Positions 8,301 to 16,590 of a DNA stretch of 19,828 nt are shown in pieces. The stretch spans positions 1-19,828 of the forward strand of contig CALFUF010000088.1 of NCBI GenBank assembly GCA_937916405.1, given 5' to 3'. The notes beneath the pieces were generated by a model. It saw only the letters and a program-made list of their open reading frames with translations, did not search any database and was not told the DNA's origin. The translations under genes and the position numbers were made by a program. The stretch's first letter is position 1. Each line of letters starts with the position of its first letter. Source of the DNA: an uncultured Prevotella sp. (GTDB lineage: Bacteria; Bacteroidota; Bacteroidia; Bacteroidales; Bacteroidaceae).

Positions 8301-9388
8301 GGCTGCCCTCCTATAATGTTCTTTTCCCAGATGTCACCAATATTATATTCTTCCAGCCAAGCCTCAAGAGTATCCTTTTCTAATGTGTTGAATACCGTTT
8401 GCTTGTTCTCTCTATCGACTACAATAATATCTTCAGGTTCAAAGCAATTAACCAGATTGACAGATTGTGTAGCCAAAATGATCTGCTTCTTCTGGGCAGC
8501 GCGACGCACCAATGCTGCGAACTTGTTAATCGCTGTTGGATGTAATCCTAATTCTGGCTCGTCTATAATAATAGTATCATGCAAATTAGGTTGCAGAAGC
8601 AATGTCGTTAATGCAATGAATCGAAGTGTTCCGTCAGAGAAACTATTTGCATCTAAATATGCATCAGAATCCTTCTCTTCCCACTCTAATGAAATCATTC
8701 CCTTATTATTAGGGTTCTCACGCAACTTAAAGCCTTTGAAATAAGGAGCAATAGATCGTACAACCCCTTCAATTAGTTTAAAACTCTGTGGTTCGTTTTG
8801 CTGCAATCTATATAAATAGGCTGCCAAGTTAGATGCATCATGACGTAACGTCTCATTGTCTCCCATATTACATTCTCTTCTCATAGAAGATGTGATGCTT
8901 GTATCATGGAAATGATAAACGGTAAAACTCCTTAAAAAATTCCGTAGATACCCTGCGCGCCACTTAGGACTATCAAGGATACCAGACTCTTCAACGGCAT
9001 TATCCCATGAAGTTCTGTTCCATAGTTTTTCGTAATCTTTAGTTTTATCATCTTTGTTATTAAAGAAATCTCCAGAGGTCTCTATAAAAGCCTTGTTGCC
9101 TATTGTGGGCTTTAATTTGAAATAGAAAGCGTTTGTATTAGCAAAATCAATAAGACTTCCTAAATACTCAGAATGTTTCTGTCCTTGATAGAGGAATCTT
9201 TCAAACCCTCCCCGTTCAAGTACATAACTACCAAGACGTTTATTCAGCAAGGCATTTACCAACTCAAAGAAAGAGATAAAATTACTTTTACCCACTCCAT
9301 TTGAGCCAATCAGTACGTTCAGATTGCCCAACTTAATATCTGCATTCTGAATAGACTTGTAATTCTGTATTTGAATTCGCTCTATCAT
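8297..9388 (-). CDS. AAA ATPase (SMC/OLD-like AAA_21), partner of DUF4276
   Basis: A 363-aa ABC-type ATPase related to the OLD/RecF/SMC group. Walker A is GSNGVGKS (28-35), the signature is SDGTLRF (251-257), Walker B is TIIIDEPELGLHP (272-284), and the switch region is ATQSVNL (306-312), with Gln where many ABC ATPases have His. There is no fused TOPRIM nuclease domain; in this group it is supplied by the separate DUF4276 protein, whose gene overlaps this one by 4 bases (ATGA). Such ATPase plus TOPRIM-like pairs occur in anti-phage systems such as PARIS and in OLD-like modules (family knowledge), where the ATPase senses the phage and the partner is the effector. The gene looks intact although its partner is broken. 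It overlaps the 204-aa gene upstream by 4 bases. Confidence 0.88.
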   Translation of the reverse strand: MIERIQIQNYKSIQNADIKLGNLNVLIGSNGVGKSNFISFFELVNALLNKRLGSYVLERGGFERFLYQGQKHSEYLGSLIDFANTNAFYFKLKPTIGNKAFIETSGDFFNNKDDKTKDYEKLWNRTSWDNAVEESGILDSPKWRAGYLRNFLRSFTVYHFHDTSITSSMRRECNMGDNETLRHDASNLAAYLYRLQQNEPQSFKLIEGVVRSIAPYFKGFKLRENPNNKGMISLEWEEKDSDAYLDANSFSDGTLRFIALTTLLLQPNLHDTIIIDEPELGLHPTAINKFAALVRRAAQKKQIILATQSVNLVNCFEPEDIIVVDRENKQTVFNTLEKDTLEAWLEEYNIGDIWEKNIIGGQP

Positions 9389-9999
9389 AGATTTGCTTTT
9401 TTATAAAATTCCAAAAAAGATTCGTCCTTTATTGACACTTCATTGACAGGAACAAAGTGTATTCCATATTCTTTATAGATCTTCTTATATTCAATAGGGT
9501 CACTAACAATCATTTCATTAAAGGCTGTTTTCTTTCTTGGAAATTCAACCACACCATATACGTTTTGATGTGTAATAATTCCATGTTTACGAAATTCGCC
9601 AATATTCAGAATCAATTTGTCTTTAACATCTTGTTTGTATTTGAAGATTCTACTGCCCTTGCAGTCTTTAATTTCTATGAAAAGAATCCATGTCTTGTCA
9701 TCGTTAGTGTTGGGAAACAAGCAACATTCCCCATGCTTCATGTCTTCATCTTCTTCCTTTTTGAACTGATTGTCTTTGAACACATTGTAGTCAATCTGCA
9801 AATTGTTTCCATTCAACAAGACGCAACAATCCATATCAGTAGTATCACAGTTTGGGTCTTTGGGCATAATCTCATGAATCTCAACACCTCTTGCTTTATT
9901 TGTGCGTTTTGAGAAATCTGCCACATATATTTGGGGGGCACTTGTTGTCCCAAATTCAGAATTTGGATATACTGCCAAGATTTTATTCCTCATCGTCAT
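9385..9999 (-). CDS. Unassigned 204-aa protein with nuclease-like ExK motif
   Basis: Not recognised as a named family. There is no signal peptide or membrane segment, so it should be cytosolic. The most conspicuous stretch is HGECCLFP (89-96) followed by WILFIEIKD (104-112). A buried strand ending in E109-I-K111, with E91 and the acidic N99-DD upstream, is the layout of a PD-(D/E)XK nuclease core, but this is only suggestive. Cysteines are frequent and paired (51, 58-59, 92-93, 113), so metal binding is an alternative. The start overlaps the end of the upstream AAA ATPase gene by 17 bases (or 11 if the third-codon Met at 9993 is used), and its stop overlaps the next ATPase start by 4. The tight coupling to the upstream ATPase suggests it is that protein's effector or partner. 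Confidence 0.75.
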   Translation of the reverse strand: MTMRNKILAVYPNSEFGTTSAPQIYVADFSKRTNKARGVEIHEIMPKDPNCDTTDMDCCVLLNGNNLQIDYNVFKDNQFKKEEDEDMKHGECCLFPNTNDDKTWILFIEIKDCKGSRIFKYKQDVKDKLILNIGEFRKHGIITHQNVYGVVEFPRKKTAFNEMIVSDPIEYKKIYKEYGIHFVPVNEVSIKDESFLEFYKKANL

Positions 10000-11251
10000 A
10001 ATAGTTTAGGAGTGACAGATATTCAGCAGAGTTCTCTTTGTACGCTTGATTCAAATAGTTGTCCTCAATGATGCCATCTTCATCCTGAATTGGTTTTAAT
10101 TCTCCATCATGTATCTCGTAAATAGATACCTTCTTGGGATTGATCCATGAATGGTAAGACTCAAACTCATCATGTTTGTTTTCAGGAATTTTTTCTTTTA
10201 CCAGTCCTCCCATCATACAATTATTCATCGAGAATAGTATATATGGACTATGAGTAGTCAAAACCAACTGATGAGGTCTAATAGAACTACAAATTGATTT
10301 CAATAGATAATAAACTAACTTCTGCTGAGTTTCTGGAAACAAGTTAAGTTCAGGCTCTTCTATAATAATTTCTGAAAAATTGTACTGGGTATCAAAACCT
10401 ATTAATTTGCATAGCGCATCTTGATACTTTTTTATGTCCTCAGAAGAAACATTAGAACCACTTCCAAGTTTATCTATTGCTTCAAACATAGATTCATATA
10501 GTTTCTGGTCTTGAACACTGTTGATTGTTGCAATCTTGTCTTTAATTTGAATACGCTGGAATGGAGTAAAGAATACTTCTTTTAAATAGATCCTTTGGAT
10601 AATATAGTCAAACAGAATTAGCAACGGGGTTACTGACATCAATCCACTAGAAGCATGTCTAAGTGTAATACTATTCCCGTCTTCAAGAAGAATATAATCT
10701 AAATTAGCCTCTTTGTCATAATAATATGATACACCTGATAATGTATTAATGGGGAGCAAGAACTTATTACTATTAATTAATTCTTGCTTAGCCTCCATCC
10801 AATCATTCATAAAATTTAAAACATTATCTTGTTCTTTGTTATATTGTTGGAAACCAGGAATTGCAACAAGGTTTCGTTCTGCAGGTATATATTCTATTTT
10901 TCTATTTCGAAAAACAAAGTTACTCTCAGAACGCAAACTGGCTGTTGTTGTTTCAGGAGTTTTCCCGGAATATTCTATTTTACAATGAAATGTCTCATAT
11001 TTTATATATGTATCTTTGCTAAAACAGTTCTCGTCAAGGTTATGAAATTCAATCAAGTGCTTTTTTAAAGTCTTTTCTATACGATTTTGCAATAGCACAT
11101 GCTTTTCTAACCATGAGCAATAACTAATGATTTTTGCAATAGTACTTTTACCACTGCTCTGTGGACCCATAAATACATTGATTTGGTTTAAATTGATATC
11201 AACATTCTTTATAGGACCAACATTCTTAATTATTATATGCGCATCATTCAT
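9983..11251 (-). CDS. AAA ATPase (AAA_15/21-like) coupled to the 204-aa protein
   Basis: A 422-aa ABC-type ATPase. Walker A is GPQSSGKST (29-37), a conserved YIPAERN stands at 121-127 as in many Bacteroidota defence ATPases, the signature-like ASSGLMS is at 200-206, Walker B is EIIIEEPELNLFP (294-306, Glu298-Glu299), and the switch is TTHSPYIL (332-339). Because the second catalytic-type acidic residue and the His are present, it should hydrolyse ATP. The last ~80 residues are acidic and may form a partner-binding tail. It is a different family from the AAA ATPase two genes downstream: alignable only in the core motifs, with a different insertion between Walker A and B. It starts 21 bases after mod and overlaps the 204-aa gene, so the two probably form a unit. 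The gene is AT-rich (about 38% GC in the row counted). Confidence 0.85.
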   Translation of the reverse strand: MNDAHIIIKNVGPIKNVDINLNQINVFMGPQSSGKSTIAKIISYCSWLEKHVLLQNRIEKTLKKHLIEFHNLDENCFSKDTYIKYETFHCKIEYSGKTPETTTASLRSESNFVFRNRKIEYIPAERNLVAIPGFQQYNKEQDNVLNFMNDWMEAKQELINSNKFLLPINTLSGVSYYYDKEANLDYILLEDGNSITLRHASSGLMSVTPLLILFDYIIQRIYLKEVFFTPFQRIQIKDKIATINSVQDQKLYESMFEAIDKLGSGSNVSSEDIKKYQDALCKLIGFDTQYNFSEIIIEEPELNLFPETQQKLVYYLLKSICSSIRPHQLVLTTHSPYILFSMNNCMMGGLVKEKIPENKHDEFESYHSWINPKKVSIYEIHDGELKPIQDEDGIIEDNYLNQAYKENSAEYLSLLNYYDDEE

Positions 11252-11272
11252 ATCTATCCTGTTTTTTAGTTT

Positions 11273-12916
11273 CTAATCAAATAACGTTCCTTCTACGGGT
11301 TTATTATGTGAGTCTGCCACAGGCTCATCTTTGATGAAGTCGTCGTCAAATTCTTCTTCGAGGTCGAGTTGGGGCATGTCGATAATGTTCAGAGAGTAGT
11401 CGTCTTTGTTGAACTCACAGCGGCCGAGGAGCATCTGAGGGATTTTTTTTATTGTGATGTTCTTGGCGTGGTTCAGACACTCCTTTTGGAAGGCGGTGCA
11501 GCAGATGAGCAGACTTTCACCCTCCTGCATCGTCTCGCTGATAGCATCAAGACTTTCTACGGTTAGGAACTGGGTTGTGGTGTAGATGAAGTCGTGCTCC
11601 GAACTTTGTCCCTGCTTCCAGTAGAGTGTTGTATCAGGCTGATAGGTGTAGCCCTCTTGTTTTGCCATTGCTGCGGCAAGCATATCAGCATTATACTCCT
11701 TGTTGATTACCAGGTTGCCAAACTTGTCTTCTTTCAGCAGACTGGGAGCCAGCTCGTAGAACTTAAAGCCACTTCCGCCTTTCCAGTTCTGTGCCTTACT
11801 GATGCCGCCTTGGTCAGTCCCATCAGTCACTTTCTTTAAACGGGGATAACATAGTGTGTATGCTTGGTTGCCAAGTTCAACACCAATATACTTTCTTCCC
11901 ATTTTTTGAGCTACGGCAGCAGTTGTACCTGAGCCGAGAAAACTATCTAAAACAAAATCTCCTTTTTGTGTTGAGATATTAAGAACCCTTTCCACCAAGC
12001 GTTCGGGCTTAGGAGTATCAAAGAGAGTTCCTAAATTCAGTATCTTAAGTTCAGAATTCGCCTCACGGGTAGTTCCGCAATCTTCTCCAAACCATAAAGT
12101 ATCAGGGACACGTCCATCCTGATCTGCTAAATAAATCTTTCTAATAATCTTTGATTCATCTGGAGAGAAGATTATTTCACCTGTTTTTATTTTTTCTTCA
12201 ACCAATGCTTTGCTCCATCTCCATCCTTTTTCTGGAGGATTTATAACATTACCTGATGGGGTGATAATCTGATATTTCAAGTTCTCTCGAAGATTTGGAC
12301 TTCTCACATCTCCACTTCTCCATGCGCCTTTGGGATCATTATCAGGATTTGAATAATTAATATTATGTTTGGCTTCTCTTGGAACTTTATATCTAATAAA
12401 ATGTTGAGACTTGCTATATACCAAAATGTGATTATGGGTTAAAGAGAAAGTCTTAGCATCGTTCTTTCCTTGGATACTATGTTGCCAGATAATGTTACCT
12501 AAGAAATTGCTACGACCAAAAATCTCATCACACATCACCTTACAATAATGAACTTCATTATCATCAAGTGTAATCCAAATTAATCCATTTTCAGAAAGCA
12601 ACATTCGTAAAATTGACAATCTTTCTTTCATCAATGATAACCAAATTGAATGCTCAATCCCATCGTCATAATATTCAAAAGCATTACCTGTATTATATGG
12701 CGGATCTATATAAATGCACTTCACCTTCCCCGAATATTCTTGTTCGAGTGCTTTCAGTGCAAGAAGATTGTCTCCGTGAATGAGCATATTGCCACTCTCG
12801 GTGTCCCCATAACTATATCTTGGGTCTTCAATGAGGATTCTCGGCTCAATAGCTTTTCGCCCCTCATCCTTCCCAATCCACGTCAGTTCTAACTTCTGTA
12901 ATTTTTCTTGTGCCAT
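11273..12916 (-). CDS. Type III-like adenine-N6 DNA methyltransferase (Mod)
   Basis: A 547-aa beta-class amino-methyltransferase. The catalytic motif DPPYNTG is at 71-77, ahead of the SAM-binding motif LDSFLGSGTT at 323-332. This order is characteristic of the class to which type III Mod proteins belong. The target-recognition region lies between them, at about 140-310. It would methylate one adenine of a short site and also recruit Res. It starts 3 bases after the TIR gene; res is five genes further on. Base composition is uneven: rows between 11940 and 12720, the segment between the two motifs, counted 27-37% GC, while both ends counted 45-52%, which suggests exchange of the recognition domain. 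An A8 run in the coding strand (11443-11450) near codon 490 could slip. The start gives a typical MAQEKLQKLELTW N-terminus. Confidence 0.93.
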   Translation of the reverse strand: MAQEKLQKLELTWIGKDEGRKAIEPRILIEDPRYSYGDTESGNMLIHGDNLLALKALEQEYSGKVKCIYIDPPYNTGNAFEYYDDGIEHSIWLSLMKERLSILRMLLSENGLIWITLDDNEVHYCKVMCDEIFGRSNFLGNIIWQHSIQGKNDAKTFSLTHNHILVYSKSQHFIRYKVPREAKHNINYSNPDNDPKGAWRSGDVRSPNLRENLKYQIITPSGNVINPPEKGWRWSKALVEEKIKTGEIIFSPDESKIIRKIYLADQDGRVPDTLWFGEDCGTTREANSELKILNLGTLFDTPKPERLVERVLNISTQKGDFVLDSFLGSGTTAAVAQKMGRKYIGVELGNQAYTLCYPRLKKVTDGTDQGGISKAQNWKGGSGFKFYELAPSLLKEDKFGNLVINKEYNADMLAAAMAKQEGYTYQPDTTLYWKQGQSSEHDFIYTTTQFLTVESLDAISETMQEGESLLICCTAFQKECLNHAKNITIKKIPQMLLGRCEFNKDDYSLNIIDMPQLDLEEEFDDDFIKDEPVADSHNKPVEGTLFD

Positions 12917-12919
12917 AAC

Positions 12920-13696
12920 CTATCTCTTTAATAATGGGATTGGTGAATACAATTCATGGGAAGATTTATGCAAAACAGTTTCTACATCAAATACAATTCC
13001 TGTTTTTGATGTTATTTCTACGGTAAAAGGAAAATCAGGCAATGTACCTCGTTCAATCCCTCTAAAAATAATATTCGTTTTGTGACCATTTTGCAAAGTT
13101 GCTCCATTCATTTCGTTTGCCATACACATACTTTCATGTAGCAATTTTATTTTAAGATCATTTATGTTTGCTTGAGTGCAAAAAGCAAAATATGAAACAG
13201 GTTCTAAATAGTGCAAAGCTTTACACTCAATTATCAATTTATCTCCTTCCCAATATTTATATGCCACTAAATTGGAAAATTGTTTTGTCGGATCTCTGTA
13301 TGTGTTGTTTCCATTAATAACATCTATCATTTGTCTTATGGCAATATCTAATCCATTGGAATATAAATCAATATATAACGATTGCATTAACAATGATGGC
13401 ATAATAGAGTTGTCCATGCGTATTGGTATGAATTTGATGACATTCTGCGCTGCTTTGAATAAAGCATTTTGCCATTCTAATTTGACCATTTTACTCTGCA
13501 AACTATTTTTTGATACAAAATAAAAGAAATACTTGCAGTTGGATAGTCCTTCTTCCATCTTATCAATTATACCGTCACCAGGTTGTATAGACCAAGAATC
13601 GTAAAAGACGTTATCTTGTCCATATACAGACTTTAATCTTATAGCAACCTGTTCTACAACAGGCTTGTCATTGTAGTTGTGTGATAAAAAAATCAT
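12920..13696 (-). CDS. TIR-domain protein (TIR_2-like) with C-terminal beta-rich region
   Basis: Encodes about 258 aa from the ATG at 13694-13696; the frame also has an ATG four codons earlier (13706-13708). The later start is preferred because it makes an ATGA overlap with the helicase stop and has GGAGG five bases upstream. The protein opens IFLSHNYNDK, a classical TIR first strand, then SIQPGDGIIDKMEEGLSNC and VKLEWQNAL, whose Glu (residue 74 from the later start) is in the position of the catalytic NADase glutamate. Bacterial TIR proteins commonly kill infected cells by NAD+ depletion or make a signalling nucleotide (family knowledge). The remaining ~120 residues look strand-rich and match nothing I recognise; they may sense the trigger. 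Very AT-rich (27% in row 13321-13380). A T7 run occupies codons 2-4. Confidence 0.85.
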   Translation of the reverse strand: MIFLSHNYNDKPVVEQVAIRLKSVYGQDNVFYDSWSIQPGDGIIDKMEEGLSNCKYFFYFVSKNSLQSKMVKLEWQNALFKAAQNVIKFIPIRMDNSIMPSLLMQSLYIDLYSNGLDIAIRQMIDVINGNNTYRDPTKQFSNLVAYKYWEGDKLIIECKALHYLEPVSYFAFCTQANINDLKIKLLHESMCMANEMNGATLQNGHKTNIIFRGIERGTLPDFPFTVEITSKTGIVFDVETVLHKSSHELYSPIPLLKR

Positions 13697-16590
13697 ATGA
13701 TCCTCCATCTAATATTAAACAATGTTTCTTCTGTCGCTTTCTTCTGTCGAAGAGTCTGCTCTACTTCATCGAAGAGTTTTTCTTTTTGGGCATCAACCTC
13801 ATCCTGTGCCTCGAACAGACTGCGGCGTTTCTCGCTGCGACGCTTTTCGAGATCTTTCACAAGGCGTTGCGCCTCTATCTTTTCTTCCAAACGCGTGAGT
13901 TTGCGGGCTTCAGATTTACGGAGTTTGATTTCTGCATCAAGGTCTGTGATTTCCCGCTCTAAGCCAATCTTCACATCGTCAGCCCACAGATTTAATTTCT
14001 CTATCTCCGTTTCAAAGAACTGTTGGGTGCGTTTATAGTTCTCGTCTTTTGCATTTTCTTTTTGCTTACGGATATTTTGATCGAGTACATCATCCATTTC
14101 ATTGCTCATCTGTGCCCGTCGTCCTTCTGAGGCATTGAGTGAAAACATGCGTTCGGCAATCTCTGATGGAATCATTTTCCCATCGTCTGTATAACATGCT
14201 GTAAGCAGATAGTCCTCTGGCTCCGATGCCTCTATGGTGAACTTTTCTATTCGCATCCACCCTGCATGACCAATTTGCTTTTCGAGCAGTGCGATCTTTG
14301 TGGGGGTATGGGTATAATCAAAAATCACTTCGTGAGATGGCAAGTCAAGAGACTGATAGTTCTTTAAAATACGTTGTGCCAGTGGATGCCCCATACGGTA
14401 TATCTGAGCATGGTCTGGAATCTGGACATCGCTTTTTCGCTCGCCTTCCTTTGGAACAATCATGCAATAGATGTCCGAATCCTTGTTAAAACTATGGGTA
14501 TCTTCATCGAAAGTGGCCTTGCCGTCCAAAGCAAACTTAGTCAATTCCCATAATCGTTTTTCAAAGAGGTTGAGATTACTGATACTGGCTGCCAAATGCA
14601 TTTTCAATTTTTCGCTAACCGACTCATCGAAGTTCTCTAATAGAGTGGAGCGGGCTTTTAGCATCTTGTCAGATATTTCGGAGCGCAGTTCTTCTTGCAG
14701 TTGGTCGAATGCCTGTTCTATCTCCTCTGTTGTTCGACACTCATTGTATATTTGTGTGATACGTTTTTCAAAATCCACTCCGTTGCCGATGGTGCCCAGT
14801 ACTTCGTCGCTGGCACCGAATACACCACTGAACAATTGAAACTTTTCATTTAGCAGTTCATAGACACGCACATCTGCAGCATTCCGCTTGTTGAGAAAGT
14901 TGATGACCACCACGTCGTGCTTCTGTCCGTAACGGTGGCAACGACCTATGCGTTGTTCAATCCGTTGTGGGTTCCAAGGCATGTCATAGTTGACAACCAG
15001 CGAGCAGAATTGCAGGTTGACGCCCTCGGCTGCTGCTTCGGTAGCGATCATAATGGTGGCTTGATCTCGGAAGTATTCCACCAATGCTGCCCGTTTGTCT
15101 GCAGTGGCAGAGCCTGTGATTTTACTACTACCTTTATGCTTCCTAAGCCATTCTTTATAGATGGCTGTTGATTTCTTGTCACTATTGGAACCATTAAACA
15201 AAACGACCCTTCCTTTATAGCCGTTCTTCTCGAACAACTCAAAAAGGAAATCCTGTGTGCGTCGCGACTCTGTAAATAGTAATGCCTTCTTATTGGCTCC
15301 CAGTTTCTCCAGTTCCTCGAAGCCTTTGTTGAGAGCCACAAACAGATGCTCGGCTTTACTGTTCTTGCGAATTTTTGCTGCCAATGTCTGAAACTCTCGT
15401 AAATCAGCCAGTTCACTCTTGATGCCTTCTATCTCATGTGGATGCAGTATTTGGTTTGAGGCGGAATCTTTTACAGAAAAACTATCCTCTTTTTCGTCAT
15501 CTTCCAACCAATAGTCGAGGTCATCATCCAAACCATCAAAATCAAGTATGGAAGTATCAATCTCCACTTTCACATTCTGTTTGTGCAAGATGTCTTCAAG
15601 TCTTTCAATTAGACGGGTCAGTGTACCATAGATGGCATAGGTGGATGATACCAATAACTTACGAAGTATCATGGTCATCAGTTGTCGCTGGCTATTGGGT
15701 AGGGCATAGAGCAAGGGACGTTGCAGATAAGCAGATACTAATTTGTAGAGTTTCTGCTCATTATCTGTAGGGTAGTACTCTTCGCAGATGGCAATGCGCT
15801 TGGTGTATTTAATATATTCCAATACCTGACGGCGCAAAGTGCGCTTGCAAACGGGTTGTAGTCTGTTACGCAATAAGCGATAGTCTTTTTCTGTTAAGAT
15901 CTTACTGAATTGGCTCTTAAAACTCTTCAGGTCACCAAACACAAACTCGTCAATAATCGAAACCAAACCATATAACTCAAGTATGGAATTTTGTAAAGGA
16001 GTTGCCGTTAACAGAATTTTCTTCCGTTTTAGCAATGCATCTTTAATTGTATTAGCAATACGATTATTAGGCTTATAAACATTACGAAGGCGATGTGCCT
16101 CATCTATTACAACCATATCCCAAGAAGTATTGCGTAGATATACTGATTTGCTACAAGCAAATTGATAGGAACAAATAATGATACCGTCTTTATTGAAAGG
16201 ATTCAGATTACCAGAATCTATCTCTTGGTTGAAACTCTTTGCTTCTAAGATATAAGAAGGTATGAAGAATTTCTCCATCAATTCTGCAGACCACTGCTTG
16301 CGAAGGTTGGCAGGACAAATAATTAACAAATGGCGTTTATGCTCTGCCCAATGTTGAGAAAGGATGATACCCGCTTCGATTGTTTTGCCAAGCCCCACCT
16401 CGTCAGCCAATATCGCACCATTCGATAGCGGTGACTTGAACGCAAAGAGTGCCGCATCAATCTGGTGTGGTGTCAAATCGACCTGCGCATCGTGGAGTGA
16501 TGCGGTTAATTTGTCCAGATTATTGGCAGGCAGTCGTCGTGTCAAAAAATGGGCAAAGTATTTGGCGTGATATGGTGTTATACTTGTCAT
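13693..16590 (-). CDS. SNF2/RapA-type helicase-related ATPase with C-terminal coiled coil
   Basis: A 965-aa Swi2/Snf2 double-stranded-DNA translocase. Motif I is DEVGLGKT (63-70), DEAH is at 163-166, TATP at 195-198, and motif VI QRIGRCHRYGQ at 546-556. Overall it resembles RapA/HepA and the DrmD-like helicases of defence loci. An acidic insertion (DGLDDDLDYWLEDDEKED, about 352-369) sits between the two helicase lobes. Residues ~850-950 are a long, highly charged coiled coil that could mediate assembly with partners. Its start codon directly follows the ispD stop, and its stop overlaps the TIR start (ATGA), so it and the TIR protein are probably made together. Rows 15961 and 16021 count about 30-32% GC, while the N-terminus (row 16381) counts about 52%, again suggesting a patchwork. 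A role in phage recognition or in assisting Mod/Res is inferred from context only. Confidence 0.9.
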   Translation of the reverse strand: MTSITPYHAKYFAHFLTRRLPANNLDKLTASLHDAQVDLTPHQIDAALFAFKSPLSNGAILADEVGLGKTIEAGIILSQHWAEHKRHLLIICPANLRKQWSAELMEKFFIPSYILEAKSFNQEIDSGNLNPFNKDGIIICSYQFACSKSVYLRNTSWDMVVIDEAHRLRNVYKPNNRIANTIKDALLKRKKILLTATPLQNSILELYGLVSIIDEFVFGDLKSFKSQFSKILTEKDYRLLRNRLQPVCKRTLRRQVLEYIKYTKRIAICEEYYPTDNEQKLYKLVSAYLQRPLLYALPNSQRQLMTMILRKLLVSSTYAIYGTLTRLIERLEDILHKQNVKVEIDTSILDFDGLDDDLDYWLEDDEKEDSFSVKDSASNQILHPHEIEGIKSELADLREFQTLAAKIRKNSKAEHLFVALNKGFEELEKLGANKKALLFTESRRTQDFLFELFEKNGYKGRVVLFNGSNSDKKSTAIYKEWLRKHKGSSKITGSATADKRAALVEYFRDQATIMIATEAAAEGVNLQFCSLVVNYDMPWNPQRIEQRIGRCHRYGQKHDVVVINFLNKRNAADVRVYELLNEKFQLFSGVFGASDEVLGTIGNGVDFEKRITQIYNECRTTEEIEQAFDQLQEELRSEISDKMLKARSTLLENFDESVSEKLKMHLAASISNLNLFEKRLWELTKFALDGKATFDEDTHSFNKDSDIYCMIVPKEGERKSDVQIPDHAQIYRMGHPLAQRILKNYQSLDLPSHEVIFDYTHTPTKIALLEKQIGHAGWMRIEKFTIEASEPEDYLLTACYTDDGKMIPSEIAERMFSLNASEGRRAQMSNEMDDVLDQNIRKQKENAKDENYKRTQQFFETEIEKLNLWADDVKIGLEREITDLDAEIKLRKSEARKLTRLEEKIEAQRLVKDLEKRRSEKRRSLFEAQDEVDAQKEKLFDEVEQTLRQKKATEETLFNIRWRII

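Larger units (their letters stand above)
5198..16590 (-). other. Eight-gene defence island inserted between ispD and recG
   Basis: All eight genes lie on the minus strand in the order SNF2 helicase, TIR, Mod, AAA ATPase, 204-aa protein, AAA ATPase, DUF4276 remnant, Res. Adjacent genes overlap or are separated by at most 21 bases. The left neighbour in transcription order is ispD (0-base gap) and the right neighbour recG (4-base gap). By hand count GC falls to about 27% in the TIR row 13321-13380 and 38% at 10021-10080, against 62% in the DJ-1 row 17641-17700. No integrase, transposase, tRNA or obvious flanking direct repeat is visible at the junctions. Confidence 0.85.

Noticed and set aside
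7877..9388. ATPase plus DUF4276 called as PARIS (AriA/AriB)
   Set aside because: The partner in PARIS is a DUF4435 TOPRIM protein; motifs here fit DUF4276, so only a general similarity of design is claimed.
15048..15416. Second minus-strand frame inside the SNF2 helicase gene
   Set aside because: Alternative frame of a gene whose helicase motifs are continuous across it, so not a frameshift.
5198..16590. Island as a BREX, DISARM or Druantia system
   Set aside because: No PglZ, BrxC, DUF1998/DrmB, PLD DrmC or DruE-like gene is present; the SNF2 helicase alone does not define DISARM.
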